Part shown: one piece after another, positions 55,773-64,000 of the stretch | Position numbering within the stretch: the stretch's first letter is position 1 | How the letters are laid out: each line of letters starts with the position of its first letter | Origin: Labilibacter sediminis | Lineage (GTDB): Bacteria; Bacteroidota; Bacteroidia; Bacteroidales; Marinilabiliaceae | Direction: 5' to 3' | NCBI RefSeq assembly: GCF_005877885.1 | Contig: NZ_VCHY01000021.1 | Location: 55,218 to 119,217, forward strand | Length of the DNA stretch: 64,000 bases | The notes under the pieces: model-generated | What the model was told of the DNA's origin: nothing | What the model saw: the letters and a program-made list of their open reading frames with translations, nothing else | Database searches by the model: none | Translations under genes and position numbers: made by a program

Positions 55773-56132
55773 ATGACGCAAATAAAAAAGAAAAATATCA
55801 ATCCTACCAATACAAAGGCTGTTGATTATTTCATTTATAACAAACAAAATGATACCATAAGACTTTCATCCAACACTAAAAGGTGTTTAAATCTATCAAA
55901 ATTGGAAACTTGTATATTGCAAACCATTAAATATTCTATTTTAAGCTCAGATATACCTGTTTTTATGAAACACATTAATAAATGGTTAAGTGGTGATACA
56001 AAAGATATTATTCAAGTCAGTTTTACTGATGGTCAGGGTAAGTTGAGAAAAGTTCAAATAAAAGGACATGCCCGTTATGACAGCAATAATAAGGTATCAT
56101 CAATTTATGGAGCATTTATAAAATTAGTATAA
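55773..56132 (+). CDS. Small PAS-like protein, first of two paralogs
   Basis: A 119-residue protein with the alternation of strand and helix seen in the second half of PAS domains (IPVFMKHINKWLSGDTKDI, then VQIKGHARYDSNNKVSSIYG). It is a paralog of the protein at 56350, sharing DIPVF, KWL.GD, QIKGHAR and YGA at matching spacings. It lacks any effector domain and has no signal or membrane segment. Its place immediately after cheW suggests a small sensor or adaptor of the chemotaxis complex. I know no named function for this type. Confidence 0.7.
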   Translation: MTQIKKKNINPTNTKAVDYFIYNKQNDTIRLSSNTKRCLNLSKLETCILQTIKYSILSSDIPVFMKHINKWLSGDTKDIIQVSFTDGQGKLRKVQIKGHARYDSNNKVSSIYGAFIKLV

Positions 56133-56289
56133 TTTGGTGATTGATAATAGAAAATAACGACATTGTGGAAATCCTGACTCATTATATGGAATTTTGCTAA
56201 TATTCGTCTAGGGTTAAATATATGGTCATTAAAAATTAACCGGTTAGTTTCAAATTCGGCTAAAACAAATTTGTAGGCTTACAATAATC

Positions 56290-56321
56290 ATTGCCATATA
56301 ATATTACAATTGCTATTTTTG
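56290..56321 (+). promoter_or_regulatory. Promoter for the second PAS-like gene
   Basis: A TTG box (56291-56293) is separated by 20 bases from TATTTTTG (56314-56321), matching the Bacteroidota -33/-7 pattern. The leader is about 28 bases. Confidence 0.55.
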
Positions 56322-56349
56322 TAATCAAACATTAACAACCTACTATTAA

Positions 56350-56730
56350 ATGCCAGAATTTTCAGACTTAGAAAAACTTAACGAACCAGCCGGAATTGCT
56401 AATTCAATAGGGTTTTGGATATACCATATTGTAGATGATATGTTAAAACTGTCTACAAACTCTATGGAGAACTTTGGAATAAAAAATGAAGTTCCGTTGG
56501 ATTTGGTAAGCTTTAAGTCACATATTTTGGGTATTGATATACCCGTATTTTTAAATTCCTTTGGTAAATGGTTAGAGGGCGATTGCTCAGATATTATGCA
56601 CATTAGAGTAATTGACACCAAAAAAAACATAAAAACCATGCAAATAAAAGGTCATGCCCGCCGTGATGAAGAAGGAAATGTAGTGCAGCTTTATGGAGCG
56701 TATATAGATATAAGTAACCGGCAAAACTAA
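56350..56730 (+). CDS. Small PAS-like protein, second paralog
   Basis: A 126-residue protein with an N-terminal sequence resembling the first PAS strand (GFWIYHIVDDMLKLS), followed by IDIPVFLNSFGKWLEGDCSD, then MQIKGHARRDEEGNVVQLYG and YIDIS as the last strand. The shared blocks with the 55773 protein show that one arose by duplication. Unlike that gene it has its own promoter (56290-56321), so it may be expressed independently of the che operon. Confidence 0.72.
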   Translation: MPEFSDLEKLNEPAGIANSIGFWIYHIVDDMLKLSTNSMENFGIKNEVPLDLVSFKSHILGIDIPVFLNSFGKWLEGDCSDIMHIRVIDTKKNIKTMQIKGHARRDEEGNVVQLYGAYIDISNRQN

Positions 56731-57063
56731 ACGTACTTTTTCAGCTATTATTTCCTTTTATCGATAAAATTTTATCATCTTTTAGAAATTCCAAATTTGA
56801 ATATTTACTTGTATCTTTGTTGTGTGTTTGGGGACAGATGAATAAAGCCGGACAATTCACCAATTGCCGCTAAAAGGCTCATATTCAAAGAGAAGCTAAA
56901 GTACAGATTTCTTTTTTCATGACACTAACACAACAAAAACAATGAACTGATCATTAACTTTATCGCGTAAAAAGATTACATAGGAGAAAGGTTAAAAAAG
57001 TGAATGATTGTTCATGAGTGTGCAGAAAACATTGGCACGCTTTCATACAAAAAATTTAAAAGA
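56731..57063. other. Intergenic region before the small membrane protein gene
   Basis: 333 bases up to the preferred downstream start. Contents: a perfect 14-base palindrome GATAAAATTTTATC at 56763-56776, a -7-like TATCTTTG at 56812-56819, and a small hairpin CAATT/AATTG inside an AGCC/GGCT pair (around 56846-56880). A structured leader is possible. No tRNA was recognised. Confidence 0.4.
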
Positions 57064-57384
57064 ATGAAATTTACTTTTATAAAAACAGCCAGGCATCGCA
57101 CTTTTTATCATCAACCTATTTATTATGATGAGCAAAAAGATGAACGTGAAGATAGAGCCAGACGAATTAAAAGCGAACTTGGTTTAGAGCAGGAAGAAGA
57201 CAACCGAACTACAGAAGAAAAAATCAGAGGTCGGATGCGAAGGAAAATTCAAACACACTTTGAAGTATCCCGAAAAGAAAAAAGAAAATCAAACCTAAGA
57301 TTGGCTATTATCCTCATTGGTCTGGTAATTCTTTTTTACTACTTGTTTATGACAAGTGCTGAATGGATTTTAAAATACATGTAA
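57064..57384 (+). CDS. Small basic membrane protein upstream of mutL
   Basis: About 106 residues from the ATG at 57064 (an upstream ATG at 57004 would add 20 residues). It begins FTFIKTARHRTFYHQPIYYDEQKDEREDRARR, a highly charged segment typical of a small conserved Bacteroidota protein beside mutL. A long charged helix follows, and then one membrane helix near the C terminus (LAIILIGLVILFYYLFM). The function is unknown; the soluble part would face the cytosol. It is separated from mutL by a terminator-like hairpin. Confidence 0.7.
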   Translation: MKFTFIKTARHRTFYHQPIYYDEQKDEREDRARRIKSELGLEQEEDNRTTEEKIRGRMRRKIQTHFEVSRKEKRKSNLRLAIILIGLVILFYYLFMTSAEWILKYM

Positions 57385-57434
57385 AAATAAAATACACTTT
57401 CCTCTCATTATTTGAGGGTTAAACAATATTCAAG

Positions 57435-57459
57435 AAACATCTGCCTTGCAGATGTTTTT
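57435..57459 (+). terminator. Terminator-like hairpin just upstream of mutL
   Basis: A perfect 10-bp stem, AAACATCTGC with GCAGATGTTT (3-base loop), with a five-T run. It ends 23 bases before the mutL ATG, leaving almost no room for a mutL promoter unless the hairpin is leaky or acts as an attenuator. Confidence 0.7.
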
Positions 57460-57482
57460 CTTATATCTAGGAGTAATCATTT

Positions 57483-59414
57483 ATGTCAGATATTATTCAA
57501 CTATTACCTGATTCGGTTGCGAATCAAATTGCTGCAGGAGAAGTTATTCAGCGTCCGGCTTCTATGATTAAAGAGCTGGTGGAAAACGCTATTGATGCCG
57601 GAAGTACAGATATAAAAATCATAGTTAAAGATGCAGGGCGAACCCTGGTTCAGGTGATAGACAATGGTTGTGGAATGTCGGCCACCGATGCGCGTTTGGC
57701 TTTTGAACGCCATGCCACCTCTAAAATTAGTGATGTTAACGATTTATTTGCCATACGTACCATGGGATTTAGAGGGGAAGCTCTGGCTTCTATCGCTGCT
57801 GTGGCACAATGCGAAATAAAAACTAAAAAAACAGGTGACGAATTAGGAACGCACTTACTTATAGCCGGTTCGCAAGTTGAAAAACAGGAGGCTGTTAACT
57901 GCCCTTCCGGAAGTAATTTTATTATACGTAACTTGTTTTACAACGTACCGGCCCGCCGTAAATTCTTAAAAAAAGACAGCACTGAATTACGTCATATCAT
58001 CAACGAGTTTCAGCGTATTGCTTTGGCCAACTCGGATATTAACTTTAGCATGGAGCATAATGATATGCCTTTGTTTCAGTTGCCTACGTCAAATATGCGC
58101 CAGCGAATTGTAAACATGCTTGGCAAAAGTATGAATGCCCAATTGGTTCCAGTAGATACTACTACATCATTAATTAAGGTACATGGCTTTATTGGCAAAC
58201 CGGAGGCTGCTCGTAAATCAAGTGGCGACCAGTTCTTTTTTGTGAACCAAAGATATATGCGTCATCCATATCTGCATAAAGCCGTTACCGAAGCATATTC
58301 CAATTTAATATTGCCCAATACTATTCCTGCTTACTTTTTGTTTTTTGAGGTTGATCCTAAAATTATTGACATCAACATTCATCCTACCAAAACAGAAATT
58401 AAGTTTGAAGACGAAAGAGCCATATGGCATATTGTCAATGCCACAGTGCGAGAAAGTCTTGGAAAGCACAATATGATTCCTACCATTGATTTTGACACAG
58501 CCGATATGGTAAATATACCGGTTAGTGAGGAAGTTGATGACAAAGAGGCTCCTAAGGTTGAGGTTAATCCATTTTTTAACCCATTTGAAACATCAACTCC
58601 TGATCCTTCCAGTTTTTCCGGTGAAGCATCCTATGGAGGCGGATCATCTAATGGGGGATCTGCATATACCGAATCATCCACATCATCCACACCTAAAGGA
58701 TGGGAACAATTATACCAGGATTTTGAATCGGATAAGGGAAGTATGCCTTTTGAACAAGAAGCTGAACCGGCGGAGCAAAATAACACTGCTGATTTTAATA
58801 ACGAGCCCACACAGCAGGTTATTATGTCGAAGGGCATGAACTCAGAATCTTCTGGTAATGCATCATGTTTTCAGTTTAAAAACAGATACATTCTTACTTC
58901 TGGAAAATCAGGTTTAATGATGATTGACCAAAAACGTGCGCATGAACGTATTTTATACGAACGTTTACTGTTGTCCATCAGTACACAACAAAGCATGAGT
59001 CAGCAAAATCTTTTTCCTGAAAAATTAGAATTTAGCGTTGAGGATACCTTGGTAGTAAAAGAACTGATGGAAGAACTAAAATTGTTTGGTATGGATTTAG
59101 CCGAAACAAATGATAATAGTTTTGAAGTTAGAGGTATGCCGGTTGATATGCATCAAATGGACCCCCGTATGTTAATCGATCAGATTATTCATGATTACAA
59201 AAGTGGTGAGGTAAACCTTGAAATGGATTTAAAAGAACGTATTGCTCGTTCCATGGCTCAACAATCAGCCATTAAGGCAGGTCATGCCTTATCCACTGAA
59301 GAGATGGACGAATTATTAGGACAGTTATTTACCTGTCAGGTTCCAAACTATTCTCCGGATGGAAAGCCAGTCATCTCTATTTTATCTAATGATGAAATAG
59401 AAAGCCGATTTTAA
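57483..59414 (+). CDS. mutL: DNA mismatch repair protein MutL
   Basis: A 643-residue mismatch-repair ATPase linking MutS to downstream nucleases. The GHKL ATPase domain has IAAGEVIQRPASMIKELVENA (N box), DNGCGM and TMGFRGEALASI. A Ser/Gly/Pro-rich linker spans about 370-420. The C-terminal dimerisation domain has IDQKRAHERILYER where endonuclease-type MutLs carry DQHAxxExxxxE, so the His is replaced by Lys. The end (NYSPDGKPVISIL) lacks the CPHGR zinc motif. A good SD-like AGGAG stands 9 bases before the ATG. It is preceded by the small membrane-protein gene and a terminator hairpin. Confidence 0.96.
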   Translation: MSDIIQLLPDSVANQIAAGEVIQRPASMIKELVENAIDAGSTDIKIIVKDAGRTLVQVIDNGCGMSATDARLAFERHATSKISDVNDLFAIRTMGFRGEALASIAAVAQCEIKTKKTGDELGTHLLIAGSQVEKQEAVNCPSGSNFIIRNLFYNVPARRKFLKKDSTELRHIINEFQRIALANSDINFSMEHNDMPLFQLPTSNMRQRIVNMLGKSMNAQLVPVDTTTSLIKVHGFIGKPEAARKSSGDQFFFVNQRYMRHPYLHKAVTEAYSNLILPNTIPAYFLFFEVDPKIIDINIHPTKTEIKFEDERAIWHIVNATVRESLGKHNMIPTIDFDTADMVNIPVSEEVDDKEAPKVEVNPFFNPFETSTPDPSSFSGEASYGGGSSNGGSAYTESSTSSTPKGWEQLYQDFESDKGSMPFEQEAEPAEQNNTADFNNEPTQQVIMSKGMNSESSGNASCFQFKNRYILTSGKSGLMMIDQKRAHERILYERLLLSISTQQSMSQQNLFPEKLEFSVEDTLVVKELMEELKLFGMDLAETNDNSFEVRGMPVDMHQMDPRMLIDQIIHDYKSGEVNLEMDLKERIARSMAQQSAIKAGHALSTEEMDELLGQLFTCQVPNYSPDGKPVISILSNDEIESRF

Positions 59415-59509
59415 TGACAAAGTGGCATTAATCATTTTGGCTTGATGCTTGTTATAAGTATGACCCGGAAATAAACGAAATTAGTATTCATATACCATAC
59501 TTAAAAAAT

Positions 59510-60268
59510 ATGTACCAGCAACGATCATTCTTTGGCAATATTCCACCAATAGTAAAAAACCTGCTAATTATAAACGGATTAGCATTTTTCGGCATGTACA
59601 TCTTATCCCGGGGAGTAAACTTTCCTGGATTAGGGTTTACAAGAATTGATCTAAATTCCATACTGGGTCTATATACACCGGGAAGTGAACATTTTCAGTT
59701 TTTCCAGTACATTACTTACATGTTTATGCACGGTAATCTTACACATATTCTGTTTAATATGTTTGCCGTATATATGTTTGGACGCATACTGGAGCGCGTA
59801 TGGGGACCTCAAAGGTTTTTGTTTTACTATTTTGTTACAGGCATAGGAGCTGGATTGCTTTATGTGTTGGTAGCATTTATAAGGGCTAAAGTATTAGCTG
59901 CCGGCCTACCTCCAAATATAGTAACAGAAATTTATCAGGGAGGTCAGGATGTTCTTATGAGTGGTAAAAACTACGTTGACGAAGCAGCCGGATCATTAAA
60001 TTATTTGGTAAACATACCAATGGTAGGTGCTTCTGGTGCAGTATTTGGTTTATTGTTGGCATTTGGAATGTTGTTTCCTGAAGAAAAAATTTACCTGTAC
60101 ATGGTTGTACCCATTAAGGCCAAATTTTTTGTGATGGGATATGGTGCTATTGAAATATTTTTAATGCTCCAAAATAATCCGGGCGATAATGTTGCTCACC
60201 TGGCACACTTAGGTGGTATGTTGTTTGGTTTTATTTTGATAAAATACTGGCAACGAAAGCACTTTTAG
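59510..60268 (+). CDS. Rhomboid-family intramembrane protease, first copy
   Basis: A 252-residue inner-membrane protein. About six membrane helices are visible. The catalytic serine lies in GASGAVFG (about residue 174) and the histidine in VAHLAHLGG, both at the usual relative positions; YMFMHGNLTHILFNMFAVYMFG is the conserved L1/TM2 region. The region between TM3 and TM4 contains an extra segment of about 40 residues (RAKVLAAGLPPNIVTEIY). Substrate is unknown. It is the first of two tandem rhomboid genes after mutL, 47 bases before the second. Confidence 0.9.
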   Translation: MYQQRSFFGNIPPIVKNLLIINGLAFFGMYILSRGVNFPGLGFTRIDLNSILGLYTPGSEHFQFFQYITYMFMHGNLTHILFNMFAVYMFGRILERVWGPQRFLFYYFVTGIGAGLLYVLVAFIRAKVLAAGLPPNIVTEIYQGGQDVLMSGKNYVDEAAGSLNYLVNIPMVGASGAVFGLLLAFGMLFPEEKIYLYMVVPIKAKFFVMGYGAIEIFLMLQNNPGDNVAHLAHLGGMLFGFILIKYWQRKHF

Positions 60269-60314
60269 TATTTTTTAATGTTATTGAATCTGCAAATTCG
60301 TTAATTTTAGTGTT

Positions 60315-61205
60315 ATGGCAATTATAGATGAAATAAAGCATTCTTTTAAACAGGGAGGGGCACTTACCCGCCTTATATATATTAATCTGGGTGTTTTTGT
60401 TGTTGTACGCATATTAATGGCTTTATTTGCCTTAACCAGCCAAAGCAACTACTTTATGATTGACATATGGCTCTCGGTTCCGGCAAGTCCTGAAACTCTA
60501 TTATTTCGACCATGGAGCCTTATCACTTACATGTTTTTACATGTAGATTTTTTGCATATCCTTTTTAACATGCTTTACCTGTATTGGTTTGGACGAATAT
60601 TTCTTCAGTACTTTAACCCTCGCCAGCTATTAGGGGTTTATTTTATGGGTGGATTATCAGGTGCTCTGCTTTATATCGTTTCTTATAATATTTTTCCTGC
60701 ACTGTACCAGTTGGCTCCCAACAGCATTATGATGGGCGCATCGGCATCTGTAATGGCCATTTTATTTGCTGTTGCCAGATATGCTCCAAACTACAGAGTT
60801 CACCTTATATTTTTAGGACCTGTTAAGTTAATTCATATAGCCTTGGTTTTATTTCTGATTGATTTAATCAGTATACCAACCATGTCAAATACAGGAGGAC
60901 AATTAGCGCATATTGGCGGAGCCTTATTTGGAGCTTATTACACTGCTAAAATAGCCAAAGGTAAAGATATCACTCTTGGTTTTAACAGGATAATGGACAA
61001 GTTGGTATCGCTGTTTTCATCCAAATCGAAAATGAAAGTAAGCTATACCAGAACCCGACGCTCCATGTCGGATATGGAATATAACGAACGAAAAAATAAA
61101 AAGCAGGGTGATATAGACCGAATACTCGATAAAATTAAAAAAAGCGGATACGACAGTCTGACTAAACAAGAAAAAGAAGATCTGTTTAACGCCAGCAACA
61201 AATAA
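60315..61205 (+). CDS. Rhomboid-family intramembrane protease, second copy
   Basis: A 296-residue paralog of the preceding protein. The catalytic serine sits in MGASASVMAI (about residue 142) and the histidine in GGQLAHIGGALFG. YMFLHVDFLHILFNMLYLYWFG matches the conserved TM2 region. A basic cytosolic tail of about 80 residues (SKSKMKVSYTRTRRSM onward, with repeated Lys/Arg) is absent from the first copy. It is followed 18 bases later by the endonuclease/exonuclease/phosphatase gene, so these genes form one operon. Confidence 0.9.
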   Translation: MAIIDEIKHSFKQGGALTRLIYINLGVFVVVRILMALFALTSQSNYFMIDIWLSVPASPETLLFRPWSLITYMFLHVDFLHILFNMLYLYWFGRIFLQYFNPRQLLGVYFMGGLSGALLYIVSYNIFPALYQLAPNSIMMGASASVMAILFAVARYAPNYRVHLIFLGPVKLIHIALVLFLIDLISIPTMSNTGGQLAHIGGALFGAYYTAKIAKGKDITLGFNRIMDKLVSLFSSKSKMKVSYTRTRRSMSDMEYNERKNKKQGDIDRILDKIKKSGYDSLTKQEKEDLFNASNK

Positions 61206-61223
61206 ATTTAAATACCCGGAAGT

Positions 61224-62330
61224 TTGAACCGAATTACACGATCCTTTGTCTCTTTACTAAATCTTATAGCCAGTATACTGCTAATACTTGCTTATTTGGG
61301 TGCATTTGTAAGTCCCGCTCACATTAACTTTGTGTCGTTCTTAAGTTTTGGATTTCCTTTTTTCTGGGTCATCAACTTTTTCTTTTTTATTTACTGGCTT
61401 TTAAAAAGACGTAAGCGGGTTATCTTTTCTTTGCTTTTGGTTTTAATCAGCTGGTCGCAGTGGCACAGTGTTTTTCAACTCAATGGAAAATCTGGTGTGA
61501 GTGCGGAAAAAATGGGTAATCCGGTGAGTGTGATGTCGTATAACGTTCGCATGTTTGACAAATATGTTTGGACAGGAGACAAAGAAACGCCACAAAAGAT
61601 CTATCAATTTATCAAAGATCAAAATCCGGACATCCTTTGTATTCAGGAGTTTTACGTAAACAATAAAAATCCACAATACTCCGAAAACAATATCCTTTCT
61701 CAATTTAAACAGTACAAATACAAGCATCTGGAGTATAACATCAAAACAAGATCAGGGAGAAAATACGGACTGGCAACCTTCTCAAAGTACCCAATATTGG
61801 GTAAAAAACCTTTATTTTTTGAAAACACTACAAACTTCAGTATCCAAACCGACATTAATATTAATGGTCAAAATGTGAGAGTGTTTAACAATCATTTAGA
61901 ATCGATCAGGTTAAAAAGAGAAAATTACAATTTTATAGATAGCCTGGAATTTAAAAATGAAGCAGAAAGACGTGAAGGAATACGTGATATATTTGGTAAA
62001 CTAAGTACTGCATTTGACCATCGTGCATCGCAGGCAGAAACCATTGGCCGACATGTAAAGAACAGCCCCTACCCTGCTATTGTATGTGGCGATTTTAATG
62101 ATACCCCGGTTTCCTATGTATATCGTAAAGTAAAAGGTAAATTAAAAGATTCGTTTGTGGAATCGGGACAGGGTTTTGGCGGAACCTACAATGGTAATCT
62201 ACCCCCATTCAGAATCGATTTTATTTTTCATGATCCGGCTTTTAAAGCATATAATTTTAGTCGAAAAAAAGTAAACTATTCAGACCACTTTCCTATTATA
62301 ACACAGCTTGATATAGCACCTAAGAAGTAA
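61224..62330 (+). CDS. Endonuclease/exonuclease/phosphatase-family membrane protein
   Basis: A 368-residue protein. Three hydrophobic segments occupy residues 1-90. The catalytic domain (about 95-365) shows the metal-dependent nuclease/phosphatase motifs SYNVRMFDKY, ILCIQEFY, FNNHLES, VCGDFNDTP and YSDHFPI. With a membrane anchor, the substrate may be a phospholipid or a nucleotide-containing molecule; this cannot be settled. The start codon appears to be TTG at 61224, since no ATG or GTG near it gives the hydrophobic N terminus. It lies 18 bases after the second rhomboid gene. Confidence 0.85.
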   Translation: MNRITRSFVSLLNLIASILLILAYLGAFVSPAHINFVSFLSFGFPFFWVINFFFFIYWLLKRRKRVIFSLLLVLISWSQWHSVFQLNGKSGVSAEKMGNPVSVMSYNVRMFDKYVWTGDKETPQKIYQFIKDQNPDILCIQEFYVNNKNPQYSENNILSQFKQYKYKHLEYNIKTRSGRKYGLATFSKYPILGKKPLFFENTTNFSIQTDININGQNVRVFNNHLESIRLKRENYNFIDSLEFKNEAERREGIRDIFGKLSTAFDHRASQAETIGRHVKNSPYPAIVCGDFNDTPVSYVYRKVKGKLKDSFVESGQGFGGTYNGNLPPFRIDFIFHDPAFKAYNFSRKKVNYSDHFPIITQLDIAPKK

Positions 62331-62364
62331 AAATAACAGGAGGAGGATTAGTTAAATTATTTTC

Positions 62365-62372
62365 TATTTTTG
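62365..62372 (+). promoter_or_regulatory. Candidate -7 element for thyA
   Basis: TATTTTTG fits TAnnTTTG, 57 bases before the thyA ATG. No TTTG box lies at the usual distance upstream. Confidence 0.35.
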
Positions 62373-62429
62373 TGGTATAAAAATTCTCAGAAACGCAAAC
62401 TGAAGTTTCGATAATAACAGCAATAAACT

Positions 62430-63224
62430 ATGCAACAATATCTTGATTTGTGCCAACGTGTGTTGGATGAAGGAGTAGTAAAAGAAGACCGAACCGGTAC
62501 AGGAACAACTAGTGTTTTCGGGCATCAAATGCGCTTTAACCTTCAAGAAGGGTTTCCTTTGGTTACCACTAAAAAGCTTCATTTAAAATCGATTATTCAT
62601 GAGTTGATATGGTTTTTAAAAGGAAGTACCAACGTAAAGTATCTTCAGGATAACGGAGTGCGTATTTGGAATGAGTGGGCTAAGGAAGATGGTGAACTAG
62701 GTCCTATTTATGGTTACCAATGGCGCTCGTGGCCAACTGCTAATGGACAATATATCGATCAGATTAAACAGGTTATTGAAGCCATAAAAAGCAATCCTGA
62801 TTCCAGAAGGCATATTGTAAGTGCCTGGAATGTGGGACAGCTTGAAGAAATGCAATTACCGCCCTGCCACATTCTGTTTCAGTTTTATGTAGCAGATGGC
62901 AAATTATCATGCCAGCTTTATCAACGTAGTGCCGATCTGTTTTTAGGTGTTCCGTTTAATATTGCTTCGTATGCTTTATTAACCATGATGGTAGCCCAGG
63001 CAACTGGTCTTGAGGTAGGTGATTTTGTGCATACCCTTGGCGATGTGCATATCTATAATAACCATATCGATCAGGTAAAACTCCAGTTAACTCGCAAGCC
63101 TTTCCATCTATCAGCAATGACCCTCAATCCTGAGGTGAAAAACATTGATGATTTTAAATACGAAGATTTTACTTTAACCAACTACGAATCGCATCCTCAT
63201 ATTAAAGGAGCCATTTCGGTTTAA
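62430..63224 (+). CDS. thyA: Thymidylate synthase
   Basis: A 264-residue cytosolic enzyme methylating dUMP to dTMP with methylene-tetrahydrofolate, producing dihydrofolate. The catalytic cysteine is in [49 protein letters not shown] and [13 protein letters not shown] are the other invariant regions. Length equals that of E. coli ThyA. folA, which recycles the dihydrofolate made here, begins 9 bases downstream, so the two are in one operon. Confidence 0.98.
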   Translation: MQQYLDLCQRVLDEGVVKEDRTGTGTTSVFGHQMRFNLQEGFPLVTTKKLHLKSIIHELIWFLKGSTNVKYLQDNGVRIWNEWAKEDGELGPIYGYQWRSWPTANGQYIDQIKQVIEAIKSNPDSRRHIVSAWNVGQLEEMQLPPCHILFQFYVADGKLSCQLYQRSADLFLGVPFNIASYALLTMMVAQATGLEVGDFVHTLGDVHIYNNHIDQVKLQLTRKPFHLSAMTLNPEVKNIDDFKYEDFTLTNYESHPHIKGAISV

Positions 63225-63233
63225 GCAATTATC

Positions 63234-63734
63234 ATGACAAATATATCCATCATTGTAGCTATAGCTAAATTAAATGCCATAGGGCAAAACAACGACTTGC
63301 TGGCTTATATACCCAACGATTTAAAACGTTTTAAGGCTTTAACCACAGGGCACCCCATTATCATGGGTCGAAAAACATTCGACTCTTTGCCCAACGGAGC
63401 TCTTCCTAACAGAAGAAACATCGTGGTTTCGAGAAACGAAAATTTAGAACTTGAGGGAGCAGAAGTAGTTCATTCCCCTGAAGCGGCTTTAGAATTGTGT
63501 AAAGACGCTGATGAAGTATTTGTAATTGGGGGAGCTACCATTTACGAAGCCTTTTTACCTATGACCAATAAATTATATCTCACTCTAATCAACCAGTTTT
63601 TCAATAATGCCGACACGTTTTTCCCGGAAATAAATCCCGAAGAATGGAATGAAATATCCCGAGAAGATATTAACGATGATGATAAAACAGAGTTTAATTA
63701 CTCATACTTAAATTTAGAGCGCAAGCAGTCTTAA
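63234..63734 (+). CDS. folA: Dihydrofolate reductase
   Basis: A 166-residue cytosolic enzyme reducing dihydrofolate to tetrahydrofolate. The active-site region IAKLNAIGQNNDLLAYIPNDLKRFK carries the acidic residue (Asp, NDL) that protonates the substrate. GHPIIMGRKTFDSLP and RNIVVSRN are the NADPH-binding segments, and FVIGGATIYEAFLP completes the motif set. It starts 9 bases after thyA and ends before a terminator. The Trp of the usual LPW motif is replaced (LLAYIP). Confidence 0.96.
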   Translation: MTNISIIVAIAKLNAIGQNNDLLAYIPNDLKRFKALTTGHPIIMGRKTFDSLPNGALPNRRNIVVSRNENLELEGAEVVHSPEAALELCKDADEVFVIGGATIYEAFLPMTNKLYLTLINQFFNNADTFFPEINPEEWNEISREDINDDDKTEFNYSYLNLERKQS

Positions 63735-63763
63735 TTATCATCATCCACACATATTAATATTAT

Positions 63764-63808
63764 AAAGCACCTTGAATTAAGTCATATACTTACATCATGG
63801 TGCTTTTT
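63764..63808 (+). terminator. Terminator after thyA-folA
   Basis: An 8-bp stem, AAAGCACC with GGTGCTTT, with a 27-base loop, ends in a T run. The long loop makes this less strong than others here, but it lies 30 bases past folA. Confidence 0.6.
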
Positions 63809-63917
63809 TATTATATCCCAACTCATATTGCTTTGCATATTATACCAATACTACATTAAAATGAGCCTTATTCTTTAGTTCTTTTTTACTTATACTTCAT
63901 TGAAAAATATCACCGTA

Positions 63918-63932
63918 GCTATGGCTCATAGC
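63918..63932. repeat. Small inverted repeat near the window end
   Basis: GCTATG pairs with CATAGC around a 3-base loop, in a context (CACCGTAGC...GCCGTC) reminiscent of the centre of repeat copy D at 21239 (CACCATAGC...GAGTCGTC). The rest of 63809-64000 holds no recognisable gene. Confidence 0.3.
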
Positions 63933-64000
63933 CGTCAGGTTAATATTGCGTAAAAAATTAAAATTGAGTCTTTTTGTCATCAAAATACAGAAGGACTTAA

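Noticed and set aside
56820..56900. tRNA or small RNA in the leader before 57064
   Set aside because: No acceptor stem or TPsiC-like GGTTCRA was found; only small hairpins are present.

Overview
The window is a stretch of chromosome from a low-GC member of the Bacteroidota. Evidence for this is the TAnnTTTG-type -7 promoter elements, the weak or absent Shine-Dalgarno sequences ahead of most genes, a SusD-type lipoprotein, a DUF5723 barrel protein, a DUF6261 protein, LiaF-like and ABCG-like genes typical of the phylum, and phylum-style MutL and RecJ. An order such as Marinilabiliales is my guess from overall gene style and cannot be proved from the window. I see no prophage, no complete insertion sequence, no CRISPR array, no rRNA and no tRNA gene.

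Layout. 1-2.4 kb: the 3' part of dnaE (cut by the window edge) and trxA. 2.8-6.6 kb: an unusual three-gene unit, with a 2-hydroxyacyl-CoA-dehydratase-like domain fused to a BcrAD/BadFG-type activase, then a methyl-accepting chemotaxis protein, then a small STAS/SpoIIAA-like protein. 6.7-18.1 kb, minus strand: ahcY, ribF, a LiaF-like membrane protein, a large ABCG-type transporter, a lipoprotein, recJ, lipB and lipA. 18.5-21.2 kb, plus strand: lysS-gpsA. 21.2-21.8 kb: an intergenic repeat cluster. 21.8-24.5 kb, minus: gmhA, a lipoprotein and a DUF5723 protein. 24.9-30 kb: a voltage-gated potassium channel, a YbaK-type editing protein, ppa, a small outer-membrane protein bracketed by two copies of a ~170-bp repeat, and comM. 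30-33.7 kb: an orphan SusD-like lipoprotein with a BACON-like region, and a DUF6261 gene, divergently arranged around an array of six 41-bp units with palindromic cores. 33.7-38.3 kb: an exported protein of unknown function, a cupin, a CoA-transferase and rluF.

38.3-56.7 kb is a signalling island made of two divergent units. On the minus strand (48.7 to 38.4 kb) are a REC-PAS-histidine kinase, a NarL-type response regulator, a large GAF/PAS hybrid kinase, a REC-kinase whose ATP-binding domain looks dead, and a 1293-residue membrane sensor with a periplasmic ABC-substrate-binding-like domain, several PAS domains and a GAF domain but no kinase. On the plus strand (49.3 to 56.7 kb) are a chemoreceptor with two CZB domains, an OprB-like porin, a CheY-like regulator, CheA, CheW and two small paralogous PAS-like proteins. 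No cheB, cheR or motility gene is visible. 57-63.7 kb returns to housekeeping: a small membrane protein, mutL, two rhomboid proteases, an endonuclease/exonuclease/phosphatase-family protein, thyA and folA.

The parts most worth follow-up are the 41-bp palindrome array beside DUF6261, the ~170-bp inverted-repeat-ended element family (two long copies, one short copy with a swapped core, one degenerate relative), the dehydratase/activase-chemoreceptor-STAS unit, and the signalling island with its kinase-less sensor and apparent pseudokinase.
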